In this document: piece by piece, positions 53,151-63,187 of the stretch
Layout of the letters: each line of letters begins with the position of its first letter
Position numbering within the stretch: position 1 is the stretch's first letter
Source of the DNA: Zhongshania sp.
Lineage (GTDB): Bacteria; Pseudomonadota; Gammaproteobacteria; Pseudomonadales; Spongiibacteraceae
DNA length: 64,000 bases
Reading direction: 5' to 3'
NCBI RefSeq assembly: GCF_029212375.1
Contig: NZ_JARGNU010000009.1
Coordinates: 77,911-141,910, forward strand
Position numbers and translations under genes: made by a program
The notes under the pieces: model-generated
The model's input: only the letters and a program-made list of their open reading frames with translations
Told to the model about the DNA's origin: nothing
Databases searched by the model: none

Positions 53151-53816
53151 TTAAGATGTATGCAGTTGGTTAATTAAGGGAATTAAATCTAGCGTTTGGG
53201 AAACGAGATAATCCGCGCCCCAGCTTTCGGCGCTGTCACCGGCAGAAATATAGCCGTAAGCGCAGGCTACGGTGCGCATGCTGGCATTGCGGCCAGCGTC
53301 GATATCGCGGCGGTGGTCGCCTACATAAATGGTGTGCGCGGGCAGGCAGTCGATTTCCTTGCAAGCCAAATAAATCGGTTCTGGGTGGGGCTTGCGGTTT
53401 GTTACGTGGTCTGGGCAAATGGCGGTGGCGCAGCGTTGCTCCAAACCCATCGCGATAAGCAGTGGCTCGGTAAAGCGAGCGGGCTTATTGGTAACAATGC
53501 CCCACTTCATGCCGAGTGCTTCTATGTGCGCTAAGACCTCGCTCATGCCGGGGAAGAGCGTGGTGCTTACCGCGAGCTGGGCTAGGTAGCGGTCGAGAAA
53601 TTCATCGAGTAGGGTTTGGAAACCCACATCGCCTTCTTGCTGTTGAAAGCCGAGGCTGACCACGGCGCGGGCGCCATCAGAAACCCGCTTGCGCACGTCT
53701 GCGTAATTTTGCGGCGCTAGGTCGCGCTCAATGAGCATGGCGTTTAATACCGCGGTAAAATCCACTGCGGTATCAAGCAGGGTGCCATCCAGATCAAATA
53801 ATACGGCTTTTAACAT
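53151..53816 (-). CDS. mupP: N-acetylmuramic acid 6-phosphate phosphatase MupP (HAD family)
   Basis: A 221-residue HAD phosphatase with DLDGTLLDT (motif I, nucleophile D8), TNKP (motif II) and VGDHRRDIDAGRNA (motif IV). It is annotated in many genomes as phosphoglycolate phosphatase Gph; the position between ubiG and yciK matches MupP of Pseudomonas, which acts in peptidoglycan recycling. Its start shares one base with the ubiG stop. Gph activity is the alternative. Confidence 0.82.
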   Translation of the reverse strand: MLKAVLFDLDGTLLDTAVDFTAVLNAMLIERDLAPQNYADVRKRVSDGARAVVSLGFQQQEGDVGFQTLLDEFLDRYLAQLAVSTTLFPGMSEVLAHIEALGMKWGIVTNKPARFTEPLLIAMGLEQRCATAICPDHVTNRKPHPEPIYLACKEIDCLPAHTIYVGDHRRDIDAGRNASMRTVACAYGYISAGDSAESWGADYLVSQTLDLIPLINQLHTS

Positions 53817-54544
53817 TACAGTGGCTTCTTAACGTGAATCATATAGTTCACATCAACGTCGTTGTCGTTCAGGCGATAGGTGCGCAGTATTGGGTTATAG
53901 GTTAAGCCCGCCATATGCTGCAGTTGCAAGTCGGCTTGGCGCACCCAGTTGGCCAGTTCGGCGGGGCGAATAAAGCGGCTGAAGTCATGGGTGCCGCGGG
54001 GCAGCATTTTTAATAAATATTCAGCGCCGACAATGGCGAACATAAAGGCTTTGGGATTGCGGTTGATGGTTGAAAAATAAATATCGCCACCGGGTTTGCA
54101 GAGTTTGGCGCAGGCGCGAATTACCGAGGATGGGTCGGGTACGTGCTCCAGCATTTCCAGACAGGTGACCACGTCGTAGCTGCCAGCTTCTGCCTCGGCG
54201 AGTTCTTCGGCGGTAATTTGTACATACTCAACCTTGGTGCCTGACTCCAGCTGGTGCATGCGGGCAACGCTGAGGGGAGTCTCGCCCATGTCGATGCCTT
54301 TTACTGTGGCGCCACGCTGGGCCATGGATTCAGACAGTATGCCGCCGCCGCAGCCGATATCGACAACCTTGCGCTCGGCCAGCGGTGAGCGCTCGTCAAT
54401 ATAGTTAACCCGCAGTGGGTTGATGTCGTGCAGGGGTTTGAATTCGCTGTTGCGGTCCCACCAGCGGTGGGCGAGTTCTTCAAATTTGGCGATTTCCGCG
54501 GGGTCAACATTATTGCCTGCGCTGTTTGAGTGAGCCTGCTGCAT
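53816..54544 (-). CDS. ubiG: Ubiquinone biosynthesis O-methyltransferase UbiG
   Basis: A 242-residue SAM-dependent methyltransferase: [16 protein letters not shown] (motif I) near 65-80 and the UbiG-specific [25 protein letters not shown] near the N terminus. It performs both O-methylations of the ubiquinone ring. The ATG at 54544 follows GGAGAATAAA and gives the family length; the frame to 54589 overlaps mtaD and is rejected. One base separates it from the end of mtaD. Confidence 0.95.
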   Translation of the reverse strand: MQQAHSNSAGNNVDPAEIAKFEELAHRWWDRNSEFKPLHDINPLRVNYIDERSPLAERKVVDIGCGGGILSESMAQRGATVKGIDMGETPLSVARMHQLESGTKVEYVQITAEELAEAEAGSYDVVTCLEMLEHVPDPSSVIRACAKLCKPGGDIYFSTINRNPKAFMFAIVGAEYLLKMLPRGTHDFSRFIRPAELANWVRQADLQLQHMAGLTYNPILRTYRLNDNDVDVNYMIHVKKPL

Positions 54545-54545
54545 T

Positions 54546-55874
54546 TTATTCTCCGCTAATTTTTTTGCGCCAGAGCTCGGCACGGGCAATGATGTCCCGG
54601 CTGTCTAGCGTGGTCAGTTCGCCATTATCCAGTACCTTGCGGCCCATGATCCAGCTATAGCGAACTCGGTGGCTGATATTGGTGTACGCAATTTGCGATG
54701 CGGGGCTGTAAATAGGTTGTTGTTCTAGTGCCGAGAGGTCAATGGCAATAATGTCGGCATGCTTGTCAACTTCTAAGCTACCGACCAAGTGATCGATGCC
54801 TAATGCCTTGGCGCCGTTCAATGTTGCCATTTCTAGGGCGCAGCTGTCGGGCAGGGCGCTGGCGTCACCGGCTACGGCTTTGCCGAGTAGGGCGGCGGTG
54901 CGCATCTCGCCAAATAGGTCGAGGTCGTTATTGCTGGCGGCGCCGTCGGTGCCAATGGCGACATTAATGCCTGCCTTGCGCATTTTTTCAACAGGTGAAA
55001 AGCCGCTGGCCAGTTTTAAATTGGATTCTGGGCAGTGCACCGCGTGGCAGCCATGGCTGGCGAGGGTGGCGATGTCCTCGTCGTTGAGCGCGGTTAAATG
55101 CACGCACTGGGTTTTGGGGCCGAGTAAGCCAAGTTCCGCAAGGCGGGCGATGGGGCGCTTGCCCGATTGCGCTACCGCGTCATCCACTTCTTGTTGGGTT
55201 TCATGGAGGTGAATTTGAATGGGGGCGTCGAGCTCGGCGGCCAAGGTCACAATGCGTTGCATGGCATCGTCGCCCACGGTGTAGGGGGCGTGGGGGCCAA
55301 AGGCGATATTGATAAGCTCGCTGTGTTTGTGTTCATCGAGCAGGGCTAAGCCTTTGCGCAGATAGTCGTCGGGGCCGCTGCCCCAAGCGCAGGGAAAATC
55401 AAAAATCGGAAAGCTGAGCTGGGCGCGAATGCCCGCTTTGCGCACCACCTCGGCGGTGGCCTCGGGGAAAAAATACATATCGCTAAAGGTGGTGGTGCCG
55501 CTGCGCAGCATTTCGGCAATGGCCAGTTCGCTGCCGTCGCGCACAAAATCGGCGTTTACCCATTGGCCTTCGGCGGGCCAGATGTGGTCGTTAAGCCAAG
55601 TGTGCAGGGCTTTGTCGTCGGCCATGCCGCGAAACAGGCTCATGGCGGCGTGACCGTGAGCGTTGACTAGGCCCGGCATTACCGCGTGGTGTTTGAGGTG
55701 GAGCGTTTCGGTGGCGGTAATCGACTGCGCCTCGGCGGCGGGCAGAATGGCGCTAATTTTACCGTCGCTAATGGCAATGGCGTAATTGGCCAGGGGTGCT
55801 GAGCTGGGGGCAATTGGTATGATCCAGCGGGCAAAAATCAGGGTGTCGGCGCGATTGATAATGGGGGCGGGCAT
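54546..55874 (-). CDS. mtaD: 5'-methylthioadenosine/S-adenosylhomocysteine deaminase (TRZ/ATZ hydrolase)
   Basis: A 442-residue amidohydrolase with metal ligands in [15 protein letters not shown] (HxH), the His of [11 protein letters not shown], and Asp in [14 protein letters not shown]. The orthologous gene in the same position in Pseudomonas aeruginosa (PA3170) was shown to deaminate methylthioadenosine. It would salvage MTA/SAH from polyamine, quorum-signal and methyltransfer reactions, including that of UbiG. The ATG at 55874 is used; the frame to 55955 adds 27 residues unlike the family. Confidence 0.88.
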   Translation of the reverse strand: MPAPIINRADTLIFARWIIPIAPSSAPLANYAIAISDGKISAILPAAEAQSITATETLHLKHHAVMPGLVNAHGHAAMSLFRGMADDKALHTWLNDHIWPAEGQWVNADFVRDGSELAIAEMLRSGTTTFSDMYFFPEATAEVVRKAGIRAQLSFPIFDFPCAWGSGPDDYLRKGLALLDEHKHSELINIAFGPHAPYTVGDDAMQRIVTLAAELDAPIQIHLHETQQEVDDAVAQSGKRPIARLAELGLLGPKTQCVHLTALNDEDIATLASHGCHAVHCPESNLKLASGFSPVEKMRKAGINVAIGTDGAASNNDLDLFGEMRTAALLGKAVAGDASALPDSCALEMATLNGAKALGIDHLVGSLEVDKHADIIAIDLSALEQQPIYSPASQIAYTNISHRVRYSWIMGRKVLDNGELTTLDSRDIIARAELWRKKISGE

Positions 55875-55972
55875 AGGGCTGTCCGGATCCTGTTGAACAA
55901 TTCGCAAGTATACCCGCAAAGTGCGGCGCTGTGGGCTGATTTGTGGCGATAGCATATTGATTTGCGGCGATT

Positions 55973-56003
55973 TTGAACTGTCTACGGGCGTGGGAATTAT
56001 GCT
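55973..56003 (+). promoter_or_regulatory. Candidate sigma-70 promoter of gyrA
   Basis: TTGAAC (55973-55978) and TATGCT (55998-56003) are separated by 19 bases, 143 bases upstream of the gyrA ATG, in the divergent region shared with mtaD. The spacing is longer than the optimum of 17, so this is only a candidate. Confidence 0.3.
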
Positions 56004-56145
56004 ATCATTACGCTTTTATTTTCTGCTTCGAGCTGTTGCGTCGCTTGCGGTGATGGCGTCAGTACTGGCTTAAATACCGGATGCGGCCGATTTCTCAGCG
56101 ACAATGCTGCGAAGCGAGTATCCATAATAAGGAATTACCCCGTTC

Positions 56146-58788
56146 ATGGCTGATATAGCTAAAGAGATTTTGCCGGTCAATATCGAGGATGAGTTAAAAC
56201 AGTCCTACCTCGATTATGCAATGAGCGTTATTGTGGGTCGGGCACTGCCCGACGTCCGGGATGGTTTGAAACCGGTTCACCGCCGGGTGCTGTTCGCCAT
56301 GAGCGAGCTCAATAACGACTGGAATAAGGGCTATAAGAAGTCGGCCCGTGTGGTGGGTGATGTTATTGGTAAATACCATCCCCACGGCGATTCCGCAGTG
56401 TATGACACCATCGTTCGCATGGCGCAGCCCTTTTCGCTGCGCTATATGCTGGTTGACGGCCAAGGTAACTTTGGTTCGATCGACGGTGACAATGCGGCGG
56501 CCATGCGTTACACCGAAATTCGCATGCGCAAAATTGCCCATGAAATTCTCGCCGATCTCGACAAAGAGACCGTGGATTGGGTGCCTAACTACGACGGCAC
56601 CGAGCAAATTCCAGAAGTAATGCCAACTAAGATCCCTGCGCTGCTGATTAACGGCTCTTCAGGTATTGCGGTGGGCATGGCGACCAATATTCCGCCCCAT
56701 AACCTCACCGAAGTGATTAATGGTTGCTTGGCAACCCTGGATAATCCCGATATCACCGTTGAAGAGTTGATGGAGTATATCCCTGGCCCCGATTTTCCAA
56801 CGGCGGCAATCATCAACGGCCGCGCTGGCATCGTCGAGGCGTATAAAACCGGTCGTGGTCGTATTTACATCCGCGCCCGCGCCGAAGTGATTATTGATGA
56901 AAAAACGCATCGTGAAACAATTATCGTCCACGAATTGCCTTATCAGGTAAACAAGGCGCGCTTGATTGAAAAAATCGCCGAGCTGGTTAAAGAGAAGAAA
57001 ATAGAAGGCATTTCTGAACTGCGCGACGAGTCTGATAAAGACGGTTTGCGGGTAGTTATTGAAATGAAACGCGGCGAAAGCGGCGAAGTGGTCTTAAACA
57101 ACCTCTACGCGCAGACCCAGCTGCAGAATGTGTTTGGTATAAATATTGTTGCGCTAGTCGACAAGCAGCCGCGCATTCTGAATTTAAAACAGCTTATTGA
57201 ATACTTTATTCGCCATCGCCGCGAAGTTGTTACTCGTCGTACGGTGTATTTGCTGCGCAAGGCGCGGGAGCGCGGTCATGTATTGGAAGGTCTCGCGATT
57301 GCGATTTCCAATATTGATGAAATTATTACCACCATTAAAGCCTCGGCAACTACTCAAGAAGCTAGGGATGCTTTGATTTCCCGCTCATGGCAGCTCGGTG
57401 ATGTGGCTGGTATGTTGGAGCGCGCTGGCGAAAATGCCTGTCGTCCAGACGATTTAGAAGATATGTACGGCATGCGCGACGGCCAGTATTACTTGTCGCC
57501 AGTGCAGGTGCAGGCAATTTTGGATTTGCGTCTGCAAAAGCTGACGGGTCTTGAACACGAGAAACTGCTGGGCGAGTATCAGGAACGTTTGCTGGAAATT
57601 GCCGAATACCTGAATATTTTGGCTAATCCCGATGTGTTAATTGCGGTTATTCGCGGTGAGCTTGAGCAGGTTGTTGCCGACTACGGCGATGAGCGTCGCA
57701 GTGAGATCGTTGCTTCGCATTTGGATTTGAATCACGAAGACTTAATCCCCGAAGAAGACCGCGTTGTGACTATTTCCAACGGCGGTTACGCCAAGTCACA
57801 GCCGCTGGATGCTTATCAAGCGCAGCGCCGTGGCGGCATGGGTAAGTCGGCAACCTCGGTTAAAGACGAAGATTTTGTTGAGCATTTATTGGTGGTGAAT
57901 ACCCATACCACCATTTTGTGTTTCAGTAATATCGGTAAGGTTTACTGGTTAAAGGTTTACCAAATTCCAGTCGCGGGTCGCAATTCGCGAGGTCGGCCAA
58001 TGGTGAATTTATTACCACTAGGCGAAGACGAGCGTATTACCTCGATACTGCCGGTGAATGAATACACCGAAGGCTACTTTATCTTTATGGCCACCGGTTT
58101 GGGTACTGTTAAAAAGACCCCGCTAGAGGCCTTTTCACGCCAGCGTAGCGTCGGTTTGCGCGCAATAGAACTGGACGAGGGCGATGTGCTAATCGGCACC
58201 GCAATCACCAATGGCGAGAACGATATTCTGCTATTGACCAGCGCCGGAAAAGCGGCGCGTTTTGCCGAGCAAGACGTTCGCGCCATGGGCCGTACCGCGC
58301 GCGGTGTGCGTGGTATTCGGATGGACGAAGGTCAGCGCGCTATCGCCATGATTATTCCCCAAGAGGGCGGCTGCGTACTGACTGTGTCTGAAAATGGCTA
58401 CGGTAAGCGTACTTTGGTTGAAGACTTCCCTGCGAAGGGGCGCGGCAACCGCGGTGTTATCGCCATGGCCATGAGCGAGCGCAATGGCCCACTGGTTGGT
58501 GCGGTGCAGGTGTTTGAAGGCGATGATTTAATGCTGATCAGCGATCAGGGCACCTTGGTGCGTACCCGCACCGATGAAGTGTCGATCCTGAGCCGTAACA
58601 CCCAAGGTGTTCGGGTTATTCGTTTGAAAGTAGACGAGCACTTGGTGGGCGTGCAGCGGGTAGATGAAGAAGACGAAGCGCTGCCAGTGGATGAAGATGG
58701 TGAACCCATTGTGGCGAGTGAAGCGGATGTTATCGCTGCTGAGCCGGAAGCTGACGCTGGGGATGACGCGCCTGCCGTTGACGAATAA
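56146..58788 (+). CDS. gyrA: DNA gyrase subunit A
   Basis: The 880-residue ATP-dependent type II topoisomerase subunit that breaks and reseals DNA. The catalytic Tyr122 is in [10 protein letters not shown], the quinolone region [11 protein letters not shown] carries wild-type Ser83 and Asp87 in E. coli numbering, and the C-terminal domain contains the GyrA-box QRRGGMGK, followed by a strongly acidic tail (about 835-880). AAGGAATT precedes the ATG. It heads the gyrA-serC-pheA-hisC-tyrA-aroA cluster. Confidence 0.98.
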   Translation: MADIAKEILPVNIEDELKQSYLDYAMSVIVGRALPDVRDGLKPVHRRVLFAMSELNNDWNKGYKKSARVVGDVIGKYHPHGDSAVYDTIVRMAQPFSLRYMLVDGQGNFGSIDGDNAAAMRYTEIRMRKIAHEILADLDKETVDWVPNYDGTEQIPEVMPTKIPALLINGSSGIAVGMATNIPPHNLTEVINGCLATLDNPDITVEELMEYIPGPDFPTAAIINGRAGIVEAYKTGRGRIYIRARAEVIIDEKTHRETIIVHELPYQVNKARLIEKIAELVKEKKIEGISELRDESDKDGLRVVIEMKRGESGEVVLNNLYAQTQLQNVFGINIVALVDKQPRILNLKQLIEYFIRHRREVVTRRTVYLLRKARERGHVLEGLAIAISNIDEIITTIKASATTQEARDALISRSWQLGDVAGMLERAGENACRPDDLEDMYGMRDGQYYLSPVQVQAILDLRLQKLTGLEHEKLLGEYQERLLEIAEYLNILANPDVLIAVIRGELEQVVADYGDERRSEIVASHLDLNHEDLIPEEDRVVTISNGGYAKSQPLDAYQAQRRGGMGKSATSVKDEDFVEHLLVVNTHTTILCFSNIGKVYWLKVYQIPVAGRNSRGRPMVNLLPLGEDERITSILPVNEYTEGYFIFMATGLGTVKKTPLEAFSRQRSVGLRAIELDEGDVLIGTAITNGENDILLLTSAGKAARFAEQDVRAMGRTARGVRGIRMDEGQRAIAMIIPQEGGCVLTVSENGYGKRTLVEDFPAKGRGNRGVIAMAMSERNGPLVGAVQVFEGDDLMLISDQGTLVRTRTDEVSILSRNTQGVRVIRLKVDEHLVGVQRVDEEDEALPVDEDGEPIVASEADVIAAEPEADAGDDAPAVDE

Positions 58789-58881
58789 GTCTTCGGTATC
58801 GAAGCGCTTTAAGCTAAGTAAAGGCGGCGGGGCTAGGGCCTCGCTGCTATTCAATTTTTAATTTTTGGAGTGGCAACGTAA

Positions 58882-59964
58882 ATGGCACGTCGTTTTAATT
58901 TTTGTGCAGGCCCTGCTTCTATTCCTGAAGCCGTATTAACTGAAGCCGCTGAGCAAATGCTAGATTGGCAAGGGCGCGGTTTGTCGGTGATGGAAATGAG
59001 TCACCGCTCAGATGAAATGGTGGGAATCGCCAACGAGGCCGAGGCTGATTTGCGCGAGTTAATGGGTATCTCCGACGATTACGCCGTGCTGTTCTTGCAG
59101 GGCGGCGCGAGCAGCCAGTTCTCTGCAGTGCCTTTAAACCTAATGGGTGATGAGGGCAAGGTTGTCGATTACGTGAATACTGGCGAGTGGTCTAAAAAGG
59201 CCATTAAAGAAGCCAAGCGCTATGCCAAAGTTAATGTGGTGGCGAGCTCAGAAGACACTAACTTTACCACCATACCTGCTTTTGATAGCTGGAATTTAAG
59301 TGAAGATGCCGCGTATTTGCATTACACGCCGAATGAAACAATTGGTGGCTTGGAGTTTTTCTGGACACCAGAAAGCAAGGTGCCTTTAGTTGCCGATATG
59401 TCGTCAACTATTCTGTCGCGTCCGGTTGATGTGAATAAATTTGGTTTGATCTACGCCGGCGCCCAGAAAAATATTGGCCCCGCAGGTTTAACCATCGTTA
59501 TTGTGCGCAAAGATCTGCTGGGTAAAGCCAGCGCGATGACGCCAACCATGTTGGATTACAAAACTGCGGCCGACAACGACTCTATGTATAACACTCCGCC
59601 AACGTGGGGCTGGTATTTAGCTGGTTTGGTATTCAAATGGCTAAAGGCGCAGGGCGGCCTTGCAGCGATGGAAGTGATTAACCGTCGCAAAGCCGAGAAG
59701 CTGTACGGCTATATTGATGCCAGCGGTTTTTACAGCAACCCCGTGGAAGTGGCGAGTCGCTCGCTGATGAATATTCCTTTTGTATTAGCTGATGCCAGTT
59801 TGGATAAGGCCTTTTTGGCTGGCGCTGAAGAAGCCGGTTTGCTGAATTTGAAAGGTCACCGCTCGGTGGGCGGCATGCGCGCCAGTGTTTACAACGCGGT
59901 GCCAGAAGAAGCTATCGATGCCTTAATTTCTTATATGAAAGCCTTTGCCGAGCAGAATAGCTAA
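58882..59964 (+). CDS. serC: Phosphoserine aminotransferase SerC
   Basis: A 360-residue class V PLP aminotransferase of serine and pyridoxal phosphate synthesis. It begins FNFCAGPASIPEAVL, contains LFLQGGASSQFSAVPLNL and the PLP lysine in YAGAQKNIGPAG (about 197), and ends with GHRSVGGMRASVYNAVP. TTTGGAG precedes the ATG. The pheA ATG follows 4 bases after the stop. Confidence 0.97.
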   Translation: MARRFNFCAGPASIPEAVLTEAAEQMLDWQGRGLSVMEMSHRSDEMVGIANEAEADLRELMGISDDYAVLFLQGGASSQFSAVPLNLMGDEGKVVDYVNTGEWSKKAIKEAKRYAKVNVVASSEDTNFTTIPAFDSWNLSEDAAYLHYTPNETIGGLEFFWTPESKVPLVADMSSTILSRPVDVNKFGLIYAGAQKNIGPAGLTIVIVRKDLLGKASAMTPTMLDYKTAADNDSMYNTPPTWGWYLAGLVFKWLKAQGGLAAMEVINRRKAEKLYGYIDASGFYSNPVEVASRSLMNIPFVLADASLDKAFLAGAEEAGLLNLKGHRSVGGMRASVYNAVPEEAIDALISYMKAFAEQNS

Positions 59965-59968
59965 GCTT

Positions 59969-61114
59969 ATGAGTGACAGTAAAGCACCGCCAGTGGATCT
60001 CAATACGCTGCGTCAGGATATCGATAGCATCGATACCCAGATTCACCAATTATTGAATAAGCGCGCACACTGCGCCCAGCAAGTGGCTGAGGTTAAGTTG
60101 GCTGAATTTGCCGCGGCCCAGCAGTTTGAAGCTAGTGGCGACAGCAATAGCTCCCAGCAATTATTGTTTTATCGCCCCGAGCGTGAGGCCCAAGTGCTGG
60201 AGCGAGTGAAGGCGGCGAATAAAGGCCCGCTGGCTGACGACACTGTGGCGTTTATCTTTCGTGAAATTATGTCGGCATGCTTGGCTTTGGAAAAGCCGAT
60301 GGAAGTGGCTTATCTCGGCCCTGGTGGCACCTTTACCCAAGCGGCGGCTTTGAAACACTTTGGGCACGCGGTGATCAGTCTGCCCCAGGCGTCTATTGAT
60401 GGCGTGTTTGCCAAGGTGGAATCTGGGCAGTGTCACTACGGTGTGGTGCCGGTAGAAAATTCTACCGAGGGCATGGTTTCTCATACCTTAGACGCCTTTA
60501 TTAATTCGTCTTTGAAAATTTGCGGTGAAGTCGAGCTGCGTATTCGCTTGCATCTTTTGGTCAGCGCTAAAACTGCAGGTAAAGAAATCAAACGGATCTG
60601 CGCTCATCAGCAAGCCTTGGCGCAAAGTCGGCGCTGGTTAGATGCGAATTTTCCAGGTGTTGAACGCTCTGCAGTGAGTAGCAATGGCGAAGCTGCGCGA
60701 ATGGCGGCAGAGGAAGAGGGCGTTGCGGCGATTGCTGGCGATTTGGCCGAAACCCAATACGGTCTGCAGCGTTTGGCGGGTAATATCGAAGATCAGCCCG
60801 ACAATACCACCCGCTTTCTGATTATTGGTCGCGAGAATGTTTCGCCAAGCGGCCGTGATAAAACCTCCTTGGTGGTTTCTGCTCGCAATCGTCCGGGCGC
60901 TTTGTTTAAATTGCTTGAGCCATTCCAAAAAGCCGATGTGATGCTGACCCGTATTGATACGCGGCCCTCGCGCAGCGAAACTTGGACCTATGTGTTCTTT
61001 ATCGAATTTGAAGGGCATCGCGAAGACCCCAAAATTATCGATATTCTCAATACCATTGAGCAGCATTCCATTATGTTTAAAGTCTTGGGTTCTTACCCCA
61101 AGGCGGCGCTGTAG
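59969..61114 (+). CDS. pheA: Bifunctional chorismate mutase/prephenate dehydratase
   Basis: A 381-residue P-protein: an AroQ chorismate mutase (about 8-100, LRQDIDSIDTQIHQLLNKRA), prephenate dehydratase (about 110-290, VAYLGPGGTFTQAAA and PVENSTEGMV) and an ACT domain (about 305-380, KTSLVVSARNRPGALFKLL). The mutase domain carries an extra stretch of about 20 residues (around 48-68, FEASGDSNSSQQ) between its first and second helix. Phe feedback would act through the ACT domain. The ATG at 59969 is preferred over the one at 59945 inside serC. Confidence 0.95.
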   Translation: MSDSKAPPVDLNTLRQDIDSIDTQIHQLLNKRAHCAQQVAEVKLAEFAAAQQFEASGDSNSSQQLLFYRPEREAQVLERVKAANKGPLADDTVAFIFREIMSACLALEKPMEVAYLGPGGTFTQAAALKHFGHAVISLPQASIDGVFAKVESGQCHYGVVPVENSTEGMVSHTLDAFINSSLKICGEVELRIRLHLLVSAKTAGKEIKRICAHQQALAQSRRWLDANFPGVERSAVSSNGEAARMAAEEEGVAAIAGDLAETQYGLQRLAGNIEDQPDNTTRFLIIGRENVSPSGRDKTSLVVSARNRPGALFKLLEPFQKADVMLTRIDTRPSRSETWTYVFFIEFEGHREDPKIIDILNTIEQHSIMFKVLGSYPKAAL

Positions 61115-61157
61115 TTATGTGTTTGCCCCTAGCCCTACTGCGGAAGGTAACTGAATA

Positions 61158-62261
61158 GTGAGTTGTGATGTATTTGCGCTGGCCAATGCCGGTGTGCGTG
61201 GTTTACAGCCTTACCAGCCAGGCAAACCGATTGAAGAGTTGCAGCGCGAGCTGGGCTTAAGTGATGTGGTCAAACTGGCCAGTAATGAAAATCCGCTAGG
61301 CCCGTCGCCGCTGGCTTTGGTTGCGGCAGAGCGCGCGTTAAAGCAGTTGCATTTATACCCAGATGCCAGTGGTTTTGAGCTTAAGAAAAAATTAGCAGCA
61401 AAGCTGGGTGTAACCGAGCTGCAGTTTACCCTCGGTAATGGCTCTAATGATGTGCTTGATCTTATCGCCCGAGCCTTTCTTGGGCCAGACTGCTCAGCCG
61501 TGTTTTCCCAGCACGCTTTTATTGTGTACCCCATTGCCGTGCAAGCGGTGGGCGCGCGTGCGATTGTAACGCCTGCGAAAAACTGGGGTCATGACCTTGA
61601 TGCGATGGCGGCGGCGATCGAAGTAGATACCCGCGTGGTGTTTATTGCTAATCCAAATAACCCCACGGGCAATTATTTAAATCAGAATGAATTGACCGCG
61701 TTTCTCGCTAAAGTACCAGATCACGTTATGGTGGTTTTGGATGAAGCGTATATTGAATTTGCAGGCGCTGATGACTTTCCTGATGGCCTCGATTTTTTAA
61801 AGACCTACCCCAATATGATTGTTACTCGCACTTTTTCTAAGGCCTATGGCCTAGCCGGTTTGCGTATTGGCTATGGTATAAGCACCCCTGAAACCGCCGA
61901 CTTACTAAACCGTGTGCGTGCGCCTTTTAATGTCAGTGTTCCCGCCTTAGCGGCAGCCGTGGCGGTGCTGGACGACGTTGATTATTTGCAGCGTAGCCAG
62001 CAGGTCAATCGCGACGGCATGCAACAGATATGTCGTGGCTTAGAGGCGCTAGGTTTAGCCTATATTCCATCGTTGGGTAATTTTGTAGCTTTTGAATTGA
62101 GCAGTGATGCCATGCCGATTTACCAAGCGCTGTTGCGTGAAGGCGTGATTGTGCGGCCTATCGGTGTATATCAAATGCCTAGACATTTGCGGGTGTCGAT
62201 TGGTCTTGAACACGAGAATCAGCGCTTTCTTGCTGCGTTGAAAAAGGTGTTGAGTGTCTGA
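61158..62261 (+). CDS. hisC: Histidinol-phosphate aminotransferase
   Basis: A 367-residue class II PLP aminotransferase: KLASNENPLGPSPLA, NPNNPTGNYL, VLDEAYIEFAG and the PLP lysine in TFSKAYGLAGLRIGYG. Position between pheA and tyrA is that of hisC2/aromatic aminotransferase in Pseudomonas relatives, so it may transaminate aromatic keto acids as well as histidinol phosphate. GGAAGGTAA precedes the GTG start. It overlaps tyrA by 8 bases. Confidence 0.95.
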   Translation: MSCDVFALANAGVRGLQPYQPGKPIEELQRELGLSDVVKLASNENPLGPSPLALVAAERALKQLHLYPDASGFELKKKLAAKLGVTELQFTLGNGSNDVLDLIARAFLGPDCSAVFSQHAFIVYPIAVQAVGARAIVTPAKNWGHDLDAMAAAIEVDTRVVFIANPNNPTGNYLNQNELTAFLAKVPDHVMVVLDEAYIEFAGADDFPDGLDFLKTYPNMIVTRTFSKAYGLAGLRIGYGISTPETADLLNRVRAPFNVSVPALAAAVAVLDDVDYLQRSQQVNRDGMQQICRGLEALGLAYIPSLGNFVAFELSSDAMPIYQALLREGVIVRPIGVYQMPRHLRVSIGLEHENQRFLAALKKVLSV

Positions 62262-63162
62262 GTTTTATATTAATAAACTCGCTATTATCGGTCTAGGGCT
62301 GATGGGCGGCTCGTTGGCGCTGGCGCTAAAAGCGCAGGGCGCGGTGGGTGAAGTAGTCGCGACGGGACGCCGTGCCGCCTCCTTAGAAAAAGGTTTGGCG
62401 CTGGGGGTTATCGACGCTTGGACCCTCGATATGAAAGAGGCCGTCGCCAATGCCGATGTGGTGGTTATTGCCACGCCGACCCTAATTGCCGAAAACGTAC
62501 TGGCTGAGTTGGCGCCGCTAATAACCCCCGCTATGATCGTGACCGATGTTGCCAGTGTGAAGGGCAATATGCAGCGCGCCGCCGAGCGGGTGTTTGGTGA
62601 GGTGCCGGCTAACTTTGTGATGGGTCATCCTATAGCTGGCTCTGAGCAGAGCGGCGTCGAAGCTGCTACCGTTGATTTGTTTTTAGACCACCGCGTGATC
62701 CTAACGCCACTGCCAACAACCTCTGAGCGTAGCACGGTATTGATTCAAGCCATGTGGGAAGTCTGTGGCGCAGAAGTGGTGTGCATGGATGTAGCGGAGC
62801 ACGATTCGGTGCTGGCGGCGACCAGTCACTTGCCGCATGTGCTTGCGTATACCCTAGTTGATGCCCTTGCTCAGAATGGTTCTGCCGCGGATATTTTTCG
62901 GTTTGCCGCCGGTGGCTTTCGTGATTTCACCCGTATTGCTTCCAGTGACCCAACCATGTGGCACGATATTGCCCTTGCCAATCAAGACGCGATATTACAG
63001 GGCATAGATGATTTTAGTGCCCATTTAGACAAAGTCCGCGCGGCAATTGCCAGCGGCGATGGCGAAACCCTTTATGCCACCTTTGATCGTGCCAAACGCG
63101 CTCGCGACGAACACTTTCTAGGGCAGTACCTCTGTCGGCAAAAGAAATCGCCCTCATCTTAA
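62254..63162 (+). CDS. tyrA: Prephenate dehydrogenase
   Basis: A 302-residue NAD(P)-dependent enzyme making 4-hydroxyphenylpyruvate. It has the Rossmann loop GLGLMGGSLALALK near 13-26, GHPIAGSEQSGVEAA near 131-145 with the catalytic His, and HLPHVLAYTL. The start is GTG inside the hisC end. In P. aeruginosa tyrA and aroA are fused; here they are separate, with 25 bases between them. Confidence 0.93.
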   Translation: MSEFYINKLAIIGLGLMGGSLALALKAQGAVGEVVATGRRAASLEKGLALGVIDAWTLDMKEAVANADVVVIATPTLIAENVLAELAPLITPAMIVTDVASVKGNMQRAAERVFGEVPANFVMGHPIAGSEQSGVEAATVDLFLDHRVILTPLPTTSERSTVLIQAMWEVCGAEVVCMDVAEHDSVLAATSHLPHVLAYTLVDALAQNGSAADIFRFAAGGFRDFTRIASSDPTMWHDIALANQDAILQGIDDFSAHLDKVRAAIASGDGETLYATFDRAKRARDEHFLGQYLCRQKKSPSS

Positions 63163-63187
63163 TTAGCTTATTAAAGAGACTCTAATC

